NCBI RefSeq assembly: GCF_039541075.1
Contig: NZ_BAABFN010000007.1
Location: 62,001-126,000 of the forward strand
Origin: Compostibacter hankyongensis
GTDB lineage: Bacteria; Bacteroidota; Bacteroidia; Chitinophagales; Chitinophagaceae
Length of the DNA stretch: 64,000 nt
Direction: 5' to 3'
Shown: positions 22,920 through 31,623 of the stretch, piece after piece
Position numbering within the stretch: the first letter of the stretch is position 1
Layout: the number at the start of each line of letters is the position of its first letter
Notes under the pieces: model-generated
Told to the model about the DNA's origin: nothing
Seen by the model: the letters and a program-made list of their open reading frames with translations, nothing else
The model's database searches: none
Program-made: the position numbers and the translations under genes

Positions 22920-25172
22920 TCAGGTAACAGACAGCTGGATGGCTTCCCGAAGCCGGTCTTTGTTGCCCACGATCCAAACGAGATCGCCCGCTTCCAGCAC
23001 AAAGGAAGAATCGGGATTGAGCCGCCGTTCGCCATCCCGTTCCACCCCCACCACCAGGCCGGAGGTAGTATTGCGGATGTCTGATTCCCGGATGCTTTTG
23101 CCGGTAAACGGCGAATTTTTATCGAGCGTGATCTGCATCAGCTTTATGTTTTCCCCGTCGGCTTCCGCGGGGGCCAGGATGTCTTCCGACTCGATGGTAT
23201 GCGCAAAATCCTCCAGCTGATCATCGGTACCGATTACGGCTATACGATCTGCGGGGTAGAGGCGCTCCTGCCGGGTGGGCACATGGATCAGCCTTTTTCC
23301 GCGTTCGATAAGCGCCACGTTGATGCCGTATTTTTCGCGCCATCCCAGCTCCACCAGGGTCTTTCCCACGCAGGTGGCTTCCGGGGGAATATCGAAATAG
23401 GCGAGGTGTCCGTCCCAGGGGATGAGATCGGAATCCACCCGTTGCCCCGAGGGGGTGGGCTCCGCTTCCTTGGAATGGAGGTTGGTCAGAAACCGGTGTT
23501 CTATCCGGCCGTAAAACGACTGCAGTCGCTTGGAGAAAAGGATGATCACGAGGATGATGATGGCCACGGCGCCGGCCAGGGCTACGGTGACCGAAAAGAC
23601 GCGGTTCAGCAGAAAGCCGACGATCAGCACGCAAAGGGCTACGCGGATTACCTCGAGCAGTACCAGCGGTCCGCGGTTATAACCCTTGTTCAGCCAGAGC
23701 TTGGAAAACGAGATACGGTCTATCCGGCGGAAGCCCAGCGCCCAGAGGAAGGGGGCGGCCAGCAGCAGGGTGATCAGCGCGGTAGTCAGGGAGCTGATGG
23801 TGGAGTTGGCAATACGTTTATCCAGCAGGGGACCTACATACGTGGTAACGAGCAGGATAATGCCGGTGATGATCACGAGGTGGAGGATGATGATCCGCAG
23901 GTAGGAGCGGAGCAGCAGACGCCAGGTGCTGGTGGTCTGTATCTTCTGCGCGCCGGTGCTGTAGCGGTTCAGGTAGCTGATCCAGGAAGCGGGCAGGTGC
24001 TTTTCCAGCCAGTTGTACAGGGGCTCGGACAGCCGGATCATATAGGGCGAGGTAAAGGTGGTCAGCACTGACACCCCGACGGCTATGGGATATAGAAAGG
24101 GGCTGGTCACCTTGAGGTCTATGCCGCCGAGCGTGGCAATAATAAAGGAAAATTCGCCGATCTGGGAAAGGCTCATGCCGGTTTGCAGCGACTGCTTGAG
24201 GGGCTGCCCGGATATGAGCGAGCCGATGGTGGCATTCAGCGTTTTGCCGCAGATCACCACCGCGGCGAGGATAAGCACAGGTACAATATACTGCCAAAGC
24301 ACCGCCAGGTTGATCAGCATGCCGACGGAGACAAAGAAGATGGCGCCGAACAGGTCCTTTACCGATTTGACCAGGTGCTCGATTCTTTCGGATTCGCGGG
24401 TCTCCGCGAGGATGGATCCCATGATAAAGGCGCCGAGGGCGGAGGAGAACCCCACCTTGGTCGCCAGCACCACCATCAGCAGGCAGAAGCCCAGCGAAAG
24501 CACCAGCAGGGTTTCGTCGTTGACCAGCTTGCGGACCCTTTTGAGGAAGGTGGGCAGCAGGTAGATGCCGGAGACAAACCAGAGGATCAGGAAAAACACC
24601 AGCTTCAGCACCGAGAAGAGCATGGTAGCGCCGGAGAATTGCTGGCTGACGGCCACGGTAGAAAGAAGCACCAGGAGCAGCACGGCTACCAGGTCTTCGA
24701 TCACCAGCACACCCAGTACAAGGCTGGCAAATTTCTGGGTCTTTACCCCCAGCTCGTCAAAGGCCCGGATGATGATGGTGGTGGAGGAGATGCTGATGAT
24801 GCCGCCCAGGAAGATGCTGTCCATGGTAGACCAGCCCAGCAGCTGCCCGGTGATATAGCCGAACAGCAGCATGAAGGATACTTCGTATATGCCGGTGACG
24901 GCCGAGGAGCCGCCGACCTTGAGTAGTTTTTTAAAGCTGAATTCCAGACCGAGACTGAACAGCAGGAAGATGACCCCGATATCCGCCCATACCTTAATGG
25001 TGGCGGTATCGGTGATCGTGGGGAAAAGATGGAAATTAGGGCTGACGAGCAGCCCGGTGATAATATAACCCAGTACCAGGGGCTGCTTCAGCTTTTTAAA
25101 GATCAATGTGGTAATGCCCGCAGCCCCGAGGATCAATGCCAGATCGATAATAAGCTCGTGTACATGCTCCAT
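22920..25172 (-). CDS. CPA2-type monovalent cation:proton antiporter with two RCK_C domains
   Basis: The 750-residue protein begins with a KefB-like exchanger domain (about 12 helices; PLVLGYIITGLLVSP, FLLFSLGLEFSFKKLLKVGG, SSALGAFIMGSILAETRESE). A second membrane section follows (residues about 400-540; several helices including LVIITGIILLVTTYVG). The cytosolic C-terminus holds two tandem TrkA-C/RCK_C domains (about 580-655 and 672-750). No RCK_N Rossmann domain is visible, unlike KefB. It likely exchanges K+ or Na+ for protons and senses a small ligand through the RCK_C pair. Confidence 0.88.
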   Translation of the reverse strand: MEHVHELIIDLALILGAAGITTLIFKKLKQPLVLGYIITGLLVSPNFHLFPTITDTATIKVWADIGVIFLLFSLGLEFSFKKLLKVGGSSAVTGIYEVSFMLLFGYITGQLLGWSTMDSIFLGGIISISSTTIIIRAFDELGVKTQKFASLVLGVLVIEDLVAVLLLVLLSTVAVSQQFSGATMLFSVLKLVFFLILWFVSGIYLLPTFLKRVRKLVNDETLLVLSLGFCLLMVVLATKVGFSSALGAFIMGSILAETRESERIEHLVKSVKDLFGAIFFVSVGMLINLAVLWQYIVPVLILAAVVICGKTLNATIGSLISGQPLKQSLQTGMSLSQIGEFSFIIATLGGIDLKVTSPFLYPIAVGVSVLTTFTSPYMIRLSEPLYNWLEKHLPASWISYLNRYSTGAQKIQTTSTWRLLLRSYLRIIILHLVIITGIILLVTTYVGPLLDKRIANSTISSLTTALITLLLAAPFLWALGFRRIDRISFSKLWLNKGYNRGPLVLLEVIRVALCVLIVGFLLNRVFSVTVALAGAVAIIILVIILFSKRLQSFYGRIEHRFLTNLHSKEAEPTPSGQRVDSDLIPWDGHLAYFDIPPEATCVGKTLVELGWREKYGINVALIERGKRLIHVPTRQERLYPADRIAVIGTDDQLEDFAHTIESEDILAPAEADGENIKLMQITLDKNSPFTGKSIRESDIRNTTSGLVVGVERDGERRLNPDSSFVLEAGDLVWIVGNKDRLREAIQLSVT

Positions 25173-25294
25173 GCGCCGCGCCGTTTTGCCTTAAAAATAA
25201 GACAGAAAGCAGGAAATAACAAAAATCGGCAGGGGAAAGGCGGGGATTTGATAAATTGGTTAACTTCGGCTAAGACTTAAAACAGAACCCCTGT

Positions 25295-25669
25295 ATGGAA
25301 AATACTCCACAAACGCCTCCCGTCGCTCCCTCCGGCACCGACGGAAAAACGGTAGCCATCGTCAGCTACATCACTCTGATCGGCTGGATCGTCGCGCTTA
25401 TCCTGAACAGTAGTAACCGGACGGCGCTGGGCAGCTTTCATCTCCGGCAAATGCTGATGCTTGTGCTGGCCGGTGTTGCGCTGGGCATTGTCCGGGCGGG
25501 GCTCAGCATGATCCCTTATGTCGGGGGAGCGCTGAGCTTCGTATGCGCGCTTGCCGGCATCGGTCTTTTTGTATTATGGGTACTGGGACTGGTCGGCGCG
25601 GCCAACGGGGAACAGAAACCCCTGCCGCTGATCGGGCCGCTGGCCCAGGAGTGGTTCAAAGGGCTTTAA
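25295..25669 (+). CDS. Small membrane protein (DUF4870-like)
   Basis: The 124-residue product has a proline-rich N-terminus, then three to four hydrophobic segments (TVAIVSYITLIGWIVALIL; MLMLVLAGVALGIVRAGL; LSFVCALAGIGLFVLWVLGL) and the conserved-looking SFHLRQMLML. The layout matches small Tic20/DUF4870-like proteins, often annotated in Bacteroidota as import-component proteins without experimental support. It stands alone on the plus strand, divergent from the antiporter and convergent with lpd. Confidence 0.75.
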   Translation: MENTPQTPPVAPSGTDGKTVAIVSYITLIGWIVALILNSSNRTALGSFHLRQMLMLVLAGVALGIVRAGLSMIPYVGGALSFVCALAGIGLFVLWVLGLVGAANGEQKPLPLIGPLAQEWFKGL

Positions 25670-25671
25670 AA

Positions 25672-25707
25672 AAAATAACCCCAGCGGTAGGTCGGGGTTA
25701 TTTTTTT
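25672..25707. terminator. Bidirectional terminator between the membrane protein gene and lpd
   Basis: AATAACCCC and GGGGTTATT form a 9-bp stem with A-run before and T-run after (T8), so it can stop transcripts from both sides. It lies between two convergent genes, as expected. Confidence 0.85.
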
Positions 25708-25724
25708 GTAAAGTCTGATGTTGT

Positions 25725-27131
25725 TTACAGGTGGATGGCCTCTCCGTAAGCCACCTCGATGGCATCTTTGATGCTTTCGCTGATGGTGGGGTGGGGGTGT
25801 ACGGCGTTCAGCACTTCCTGGTAGGTGGTCTCCAGCTTGCGGCCCAGCACGGTTTCGGCGATCATTTCCGTGACATTGTAGCCGATCAGGTGGGAGCCGA
25901 GCCATTCCCCGTACTTGGCGTCGAAGATCACCTTCACAAATCCTTCCGTTGCGCCGGCAGCGGTGGCCTTGCCGGAGGCGGACAAGGGGAATTTTCCGAC
26001 CTTGATCTCGTAGCCGGCATCCTTGGCCGCTTTTTCGGTGTAGCCTGCCGAGGCGATCTCGGGGGAGCAGTACGTACAACCGGGAACGTTATGATAATCC
26101 AGCGGCTCCGGCTGATGCTTGTATTTCTTTTCGCCGAAGGCGATGTTTTCCACGCAGATAATACCTTCTTTGGAAGCCACATGCGCCAGCGCCTGGCCGG
26201 GAACGCAGTCCCCGATGGCATAGATACCGGCCACATTGGTCTGGTAATATTTGTCCACGCTGACCTTGCCTTTCTCGGTCTTGATACCGAGCTCCTCCAG
26301 GCCGATATTCTCAATATTGGCCACCACGCCAACGGCGCTGAGCACGATGTCGGCTTCCAGCGTTACGTTGCCTTTGGCCGTCTTCACATTGGCTTTAACG
26401 CCTTTTCCAGAAGTATCCACGCTTTCCACGGAAGCGTTGGTCATTACCGCTATGCCTTTTTTCTTATAGCTCTTTTCCAGCTCTTTGGATACGTCTTCGT
26501 CTTCTACGGGTACGATGTTGGGGAGAAATTCCACGATCGTAACCTTGGTGCCGATGCTGTTATAAAAATAGGCGAACTCCACGCCAATGGCGCCGGAGCC
26601 TACAATGATCATGGATTTGGGTTGTTCCGGGAGCACCATGGCCTGACGGTAGCCGATGACTTTTTTGCCGTCGATCTTGAGACTGGGCAACTCTTTGGAG
26701 CGGGCGCCCGTAGCCAGGATGATGTGTTTGGCCTCATGCACGGCGGTTTTGCCGTCCTTATCGGTTACGGCTACCTGTCCTTTGGCCTTGAGCTTAGCGG
26801 TGCCGTTCAGCACGTCGATCTTGTTTTTCCGCATCAGGAACTGAACGCCTTTGCTCATCTTGTCGGCCGTACCCCTGCTTCGTTTTATAATGGCGGAAAA
26901 ATCCGGTTTGGGTTCTTTCACGAGTACGCCGTAGTCGCTGGCGTGCTGTGCATATTCCATGACCTGAGCGCTTTTCAGCAGGGCTTTGGTAGGGATGCAA
27001 CCCCAGTTGAGACATATGCCGCCCAGTGATTCTTTTTCCACCACGGCCGTTTTAAATCCCAGCTGTGATGCGCGGATAGCCGCAACGTATCCGCCGGGAC
27101 CGCTTCCGATAACGATTACATCGTATGCCAT
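25725..27131 (-). CDS. lpd: Dihydrolipoyl dehydrogenase (E3)
   Basis: This FAD enzyme reoxidises dihydrolipoamide in the 2-oxoacid dehydrogenase complexes and the glycine cleavage system. The 468-residue protein has the FAD motif GSGPGGYVAAIRA, the redox pair GGICLNWGCIPTKALL, the NAD motif GSGAIGVEF, the second FAD block YAIGDCV and the C-terminal HPHPTISE dyad. ATG 27131 (MAYDVIVIG) is chosen; the frame is open upstream, but the 28 extra codons are not part of the fold. The Trp inside CxxxxC (CLNWGC) replaces the more usual Val. Confidence 0.95.
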   Translation of the reverse strand: MAYDVIVIGSGPGGYVAAIRASQLGFKTAVVEKESLGGICLNWGCIPTKALLKSAQVMEYAQHASDYGVLVKEPKPDFSAIIKRSRGTADKMSKGVQFLMRKNKIDVLNGTAKLKAKGQVAVTDKDGKTAVHEAKHIILATGARSKELPSLKIDGKKVIGYRQAMVLPEQPKSMIIVGSGAIGVEFAYFYNSIGTKVTIVEFLPNIVPVEDEDVSKELEKSYKKKGIAVMTNASVESVDTSGKGVKANVKTAKGNVTLEADIVLSAVGVVANIENIGLEELGIKTEKGKVSVDKYYQTNVAGIYAIGDCVPGQALAHVASKEGIICVENIAFGEKKYKHQPEPLDYHNVPGCTYCSPEIASAGYTEKAAKDAGYEIKVGKFPLSASGKATAAGATEGFVKVIFDAKYGEWLGSHLIGYNVTEMIAETVLGRKLETTYQEVLNAVHPHPTISESIKDAIEVAYGEAIHL

Positions 27132-27230
27132 ATATTCAGGTTTTGAATGATAAATACCTACGGGGTTACTGATGTACCGGCAGACCGGTCTTCCCGGGCC
27201 GGCCAAAGGTAACAAGAAATCGGGAAAACA

Positions 27231-27899
27231 TCAGCGCAGATCCACTACCTCAACGCCGGGGTGGGCCTTGGCGTCGAACGTAAAGCTGTTGTCGGCCATC
27301 GCCGCATTGGGCGTAAAGGCGGTGATTTCATAGGTATAGCGGTTTCCGCTCTGCTCGAATATTTCGGTGCTTACGATATTCTTGGCGGCCTTGTCGATCT
27401 GTACCACCACCTTGAAAAAAGGTTTGGACTTATCCAGCGGCGTCATCTCGATCACATCCACCGGTTTGCCGCGGTGCGTGCTGCTGCCGCTCAGACGATA
27501 GAGAAATTCCTTGTCATAAAAGTTGGAAAACAGGCGGTCCGGGGTAAGGGTGGCGTTATCCGGGGTGTACGCGCTTATCTGTACCTCTTTTGTATCCTTG
27601 TTGTAAGACCAGGTGGTGCTGCCGTCGCAGTATATCTCCTGTCCGTCCAGGAGCACTTTGTATTTTTTCCCTTTCAGGTAAACGGTGCCGGTTTTGGTAT
27701 CCATTACTTTGTTATCCGGCGTGGTGATCTTGAGTGAGAAACCGGCTTTTATGCTTTTGTAGGTTTTGAATTTAGCGCTGGCGGCATCCAGGATGGCCTT
27801 GGCTTTGGGATCGCTCTTCCCGAACGGGGTCTGCTGCTGCGCCTGCACCTGCATAAAGGCGATTCCCGTTAACAATAATGCTGCAATAACTTTTTTCAT
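27231..27899 (-). CDS. LolA-like outer-membrane lipoprotein carrier
   Basis: The 222-residue protein has a signal peptide (AALLLTGIAFMQVQA, then QQQ) and a half-barrel built from short strands: ASAKFKTYKSIKAGFSLKI, GTVYLKGKKYKVLLDGQEIY, STTWSYNKDTKEVQISAYTP and VSTEIFEQSGNRYTYEITAF. This is the LolA pattern of periplasmic lipoprotein chaperones, and it directly follows ftsK, a frequent arrangement in Bacteroidota. It should move lipoproteins towards the outer membrane. About 150 bases separate it from the ftsK stop. Confidence 0.85.
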   Translation of the reverse strand: MKKVIAALLLTGIAFMQVQAQQQTPFGKSDPKAKAILDAASAKFKTYKSIKAGFSLKITTPDNKVMDTKTGTVYLKGKKYKVLLDGQEIYCDGSTTWSYNKDTKEVQISAYTPDNATLTPDRLFSNFYDKEFLYRLSGSSTHRGKPVDVIEMTPLDKSKPFFKVVVQIDKAAKNIVSTEIFEQSGNRYTYEITAFTPNAAMADNSFTFDAKAHPGVEVVDLR

Positions 27900-28051
27900 C
27901 CGTTAGTATTTGTTTTCTTTCTTCGTTTGTCACTGTTTCGTTGTGCCGGATGCATGCATCCTCGTTAACCGCGCAGGATGTAGCTTATACCCTGCCGGAA
28001 CGTCCTTTGTAAGGCAAACCCCGTGCCAGGGGAGGGTAGGAAGACAGGATG

Positions 28052-30586
28052 TCAGAACAGCTGCTGCAGGTATTCTTCCAGCTCCGTTTCCGTTTTAAAA
28101 AGCACATCCCTGGCCTTGCTGCCCAGATTCGGACCGACAATACCGGCTGATTCCAGCTGGTCCATCAGTCTTCCGGCGCGGTTATATCCCAGCTTCATCC
28201 GCCGCTGCAGCAGGGAAGTGGAGCCCTGCTGGGTCTGCACGATCACCCGGGCAGCTTCCTCGAAGAGGGGATCTTTTTCACCGCTGCCGAACTCGCGGTT
28301 CTCCAGTTCTTTTTCATCTACATATTCGGGCAGCAGGAAGGCCTCCGGATACCCCTGCTGGGCGCCGATATATTCCACGATCTTTTCCACCTCGGGGGTA
28401 TCCACAAAAGCGCATTGCAGCCGCACGAGCTCCCCGTTATAGGAAATCAGCATATCGCCCTTGCCGATGAGCTGTTCCGCCCCGCCGATATCGAGGATGG
28501 TGCGGGAGTCCACCTTGGAGCTGACCTTAAAGGCCATGCGTGCGGGGAAGTTGGCTTTGATGGTACCGGTGATGATGTTTACGGAGGGGCGCTGGGTGGC
28601 GATGATCAGGTGTATGCCTACGGCACGGGCCAGCTGGGCCAGACGCGCGATCGGCATTTCGACCTCCTTGCCCGCCGTCATGATCAGGTCGGCGAATTCG
28701 TCCACCACCAGTACGATGAACGGAAGATACTGGTGACCTTTCTGGGGGTTAAGACGGCGATGGATGAATTTTTCGTTGTATTCCCGGATATTGCGTGCGC
28801 CGGCTTCTTTCAGCAGGTCGTAGCGGTTGTCCATCTCGATGCAGAGCGCATTGAGCGTATGCACCACCTTCTTGGTATCGGTAATGATGGCTTCCTCTTC
28901 GCCGGGCAGCTTGGCCAGGAAATGCTTCTCGATCAGCCGGTAGATGGACAGCTCCACTTTTTTCGGGTCCACCAGCACCAGCTTCAGCTGGGAGGGATGT
29001 CTTTTATACAGCAGCGATACCAGCAGGGCGTTGATGCCGACGGATTTTCCCTGTCCCGTGGCGCCGGCCATCAGCAGGTGCGGCATGGTGGCCAGGTCCA
29101 CGATAAAGTTTTCGTTGTCGATCTTTTTACCGACGGCGATCGGCAGGCTCATCTTGCTGTTCTGGAATTTTTCGGAAGCCAGCAGCGCCTGCATGGATAC
29201 GATGCTTTTCTTGACATTGGGCACCTCGATGCCGATGGTGCCTTTGCCGGGTATGGGCGCGATGATGCGTATGCCAAGGGCAGCCAGGCTGAGCGCAATA
29301 TCGTCTTCCAGGTTCCGGATACGGGATATCCGTACGCCTGCCGCCGGTACGATCTCGTAAAGGGTAACGGTAGGGCCAACGGTAGCGGATATCTTCTGTA
29401 TGGAAATATCGTAGTTGCGCAGGGTTTCAATGATCTGGTTCTTGTTGTTCTCCAGCTCATTGTTGTCGTGTATGATCTTGTCCCCTCCGTGATTTTCGAG
29501 CAGGTCCAGCGTGGGGAAACGATAGTCCTGCAGATCGAGCGTGGGCTCATAGAGCCCCTGCTCTTTTACCGCCTTGTTGGGCGGTCTGCCGCTGCTTTTT
29601 TCTTCTTCATGGGCCGGATTGATCTCCAGGGTCACCTCCCCGTTTTCTTTGGCCGGGCGGCGGGCGGGGAGCGGGGTGGTTTCTTTTCCGAGGGGCAGGT
29701 CTACCCGGGAGGATTCGCCGGTCTCTTTTTCTGCGGCCGGCGTTTCTGCGGCCGGTGGCGGCACGTCTTTCTCGATGAGCGTCATTTCCCCGGCAGGCTC
29801 TGTTTCCGGAGCATGAAGGGGGTTGATGACTGTAGCGGTATCATCGTCTTTCAGCAGGTTGCCCAGTCCCAGCGGCTGCGGCTTTACCTCCTGCGGACCG
29901 TCGGCGGGGGCATAGGTATCTTCCGGCACCGGCGGAACAACCGGCCGCGGGCTTCTGCGCGGAAGCTTAAAATCGAAGTTGAACTGCCAGATGAGAAAGG
30001 CCAGTCCGGTAGCGGCGAGCAGCAGGGTGGTGCCGAGGGTGCCCAAGAAGCCGCTGAGCCATTGGCTGATCATGTTACCCAGCGCGCCGCCCCAGGGAAA
30101 CTGCCAGCCCTGGAAGACAAAGGCAAAAGCCGTGCTGAGCAGGACGATGCCAAAGAGCATATAGCGGAAGTTGCGCCAGATACGGAACACCCTTCTTCCC
30201 ACAATGCAGTTGACGCCGAGGATAAAGAAGAACCAGCAGCAGAAATAGGCCGTGATACCGATACCGTCATAAAAAAAGAGATGGGCCACAAAGGCGCCCA
30301 GGCGGCCCAGCAGGTTCTCCATCTGTATGTCTTCCCGGAAGAGCACGTCGGAGGAAAGACGAAACACCTTGTCCTGGTCGTCCTGCCAGGTAAACAGGTA
30401 GGAGGTAAAGGCGATGAACAGGTACAGGGTGAGCAGCAGGCACAGCACGCCCGTGACCTTGTGGGTACGTTCGTCCTTCACGAGGTCCTTCATTTTCACA
30501 TCGGCGACCTTGTCTTTTTTGAGCCGCTCTGCACCCGTTTTACGGGATTTGGTTGAATTATCGGTTTTGAGTCGGTTACCTGCCAT
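28052..30586 (-). CDS. ftsK: DNA translocase FtsK
   Basis: FtsK pumps DNA at the division septum and helps resolve chromosome dimers. The 844-residue protein has four N-terminal membrane helices (residues about 50-210), a linker rich in Pro and Glu, the RecA-like motor with Walker A GATGQGKSVG and Walker B IVLVVDEFADLI, and a C-terminal gamma winged helix (LLQRRMKLGYNRAGRLMDQL). The linker is short compared with E. coli FtsK. A TATCTTTG box ends 13 bases before the ATG, implying a very short leader. Confidence 0.96.
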   Translation of the reverse strand: MAGNRLKTDNSTKSRKTGAERLKKDKVADVKMKDLVKDERTHKVTGVLCLLLTLYLFIAFTSYLFTWQDDQDKVFRLSSDVLFREDIQMENLLGRLGAFVAHLFFYDGIGITAYFCCWFFFILGVNCIVGRRVFRIWRNFRYMLFGIVLLSTAFAFVFQGWQFPWGGALGNMISQWLSGFLGTLGTTLLLAATGLAFLIWQFNFDFKLPRRSPRPVVPPVPEDTYAPADGPQEVKPQPLGLGNLLKDDDTATVINPLHAPETEPAGEMTLIEKDVPPPAAETPAAEKETGESSRVDLPLGKETTPLPARRPAKENGEVTLEINPAHEEEKSSGRPPNKAVKEQGLYEPTLDLQDYRFPTLDLLENHGGDKIIHDNNELENNKNQIIETLRNYDISIQKISATVGPTVTLYEIVPAAGVRISRIRNLEDDIALSLAALGIRIIAPIPGKGTIGIEVPNVKKSIVSMQALLASEKFQNSKMSLPIAVGKKIDNENFIVDLATMPHLLMAGATGQGKSVGINALLVSLLYKRHPSQLKLVLVDPKKVELSIYRLIEKHFLAKLPGEEEAIITDTKKVVHTLNALCIEMDNRYDLLKEAGARNIREYNEKFIHRRLNPQKGHQYLPFIVLVVDEFADLIMTAGKEVEMPIARLAQLARAVGIHLIIATQRPSVNIITGTIKANFPARMAFKVSSKVDSRTILDIGGAEQLIGKGDMLISYNGELVRLQCAFVDTPEVEKIVEYIGAQQGYPEAFLLPEYVDEKELENREFGSGEKDPLFEEAARVIVQTQQGSTSLLQRRMKLGYNRAGRLMDQLESAGIVGPNLGSKARDVLFKTETELEEYLQQLF

Positions 30587-30599
30587 AGTGCTTCAGCTG

Positions 30600-30607
30600 C
30601 AAAGATA
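30600..30607 (-). promoter_or_regulatory. -7 promoter element before ftsK
   Basis: The minus strand reads TATCTTTG. Initiation about 6-7 bases on would leave a leader of only some 8 bases before the ftsK ATG. A -33 TTTG is not evident. Confidence 0.4.
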
Positions 30608-30642
30608 AGCATTGCCGGGGAAGGTTTCCGGAATGCCGGCGC

Positions 30643-31038
30643 TCAGCCCTGGGATGCTTTCAGGAAGGCCAGCAGCAGGGCTGCCCATCCGCCGGTGAGC
30701 AGCAGGCCCCCGAGCGGGGTCAGCAAGCCTATGCCCGTGGGCACGCTTTTGCCGCCCGCTTTCATCAGGGTGATCAGGTAAAGCGATCCGCTGAAAAGCA
30801 CGACGCCGGCAATAAAGAGGATACCTGCCCAGGACATCGCTTTCCCGGGATACCAGCGGTATAATATGCCCACGGCCAGCAGGGCGAAGACATGGTAGAA
30901 CTGGTACCGTACCCCGGTTTCATAGATCTCCAGTACATCGGGTGTGACCAGGCTCTTCACCCCATGCGCGCCGAAGGCGCCGGTGATAACGGACAGGGCG
31001 CCCAGCAGGGCGGCGATGATCAGGTATGTTCTGTGCAT
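30643..31038 (-). CDS. DUF423 family membrane protein (YgdD-like)
   Basis: The 131-residue protein has four hydrophobic helices and the family signature GALSVITGAFGAHGVKS, then YETGVRYQFYHVFALLAVG and FSGSLYLITL. DUF423 proteins are small inner-membrane proteins without a proven function. Its first 19 bases overlap the end of the shikimate kinase gene on the same strand, so the two are translationally coupled. Confidence 0.92.
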   Translation of the reverse strand: MHRTYLIIAALLGALSVITGAFGAHGVKSLVTPDVLEIYETGVRYQFYHVFALLAVGILYRWYPGKAMSWAGILFIAGVVLFSGSLYLITLMKAGGKSVPTGIGLLTPLGGLLLTGGWAALLLAFLKASQG

Positions 31039-31535
31039 TGTCTTATTTTTTCGGCGAAGGTAGCGACGTTATGCGGAACCGGGTCAATGATCAGCCGTGC
31101 CTGCTCGTAAAAAACGCGGCGTTCTTCCAGCTTCTGCGTCACGTAGGCTTCGAGGGCGGCGTCATCCAGGTCCCTGACCAGCGGGCGTTTTTCCCGGTTC
31201 CGCCGCAGGCGGTTCGTCATTACGGGCACAGGAGGGTTGAGCCAGATGGTCAGCCCGACAACATTCATAAAAGACATGTTGTCGAAAAAGCAGGGAGCCC
31301 CGCCTCCGCAGGAAAGGACAAAAGCCGGGGCGGCGGCGGTTTCCCGCAGCATATCCCTTTCCCTTCGGCGGAAGAAATCTTCGCCCTCGGCGGCAAATAT
31401 CTCCGTGATGCTGCGTTGCTCGGCCTTTACGATCATGGCGTCGAGATCATACAGCGGCAGCTGCAGTTCGGCCGCCAGCTGCCGGCCCCAGTAGGATTTC
31501 CCGGAGCCCATGAAGCCGAGCAGAAAGATTTTCAT
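31020..31535 (-). CDS. aroK: Shikimate kinase
   Basis: The enzyme phosphorylates shikimate in the aromatic amino acid pathway. The 171-residue protein has the P-loop GFMGSGKSYWG, the shikimate-binding Asp in LYDLDAMI, FRRRERDML, the glycine loop SCGGGAP and the lid RLRRNREKRPLV. The length is standard. It is upstream of and overlaps DUF423; no other aromatic pathway genes are here. Confidence 0.95.
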   Translation of the reverse strand: MKIFLLGFMGSGKSYWGRQLAAELQLPLYDLDAMIVKAEQRSITEIFAAEGEDFFRRRERDMLRETAAAPAFVLSCGGGAPCFFDNMSFMNVVGLTIWLNPPVPVMTNRLRRNREKRPLVRDLDDAALEAYVTQKLEERRVFYEQARLIIDPVPHNVATFAEKIRQCTEHT

Positions 31536-31623
31536 GTTAAAAACAGGTCTGGTGGTTTACGGACGCGGACCGGAGGTCTTCGTTTTACGGGCTTAAAGGT
31601 AATAAAACGCCGTTGCTTCCGGA

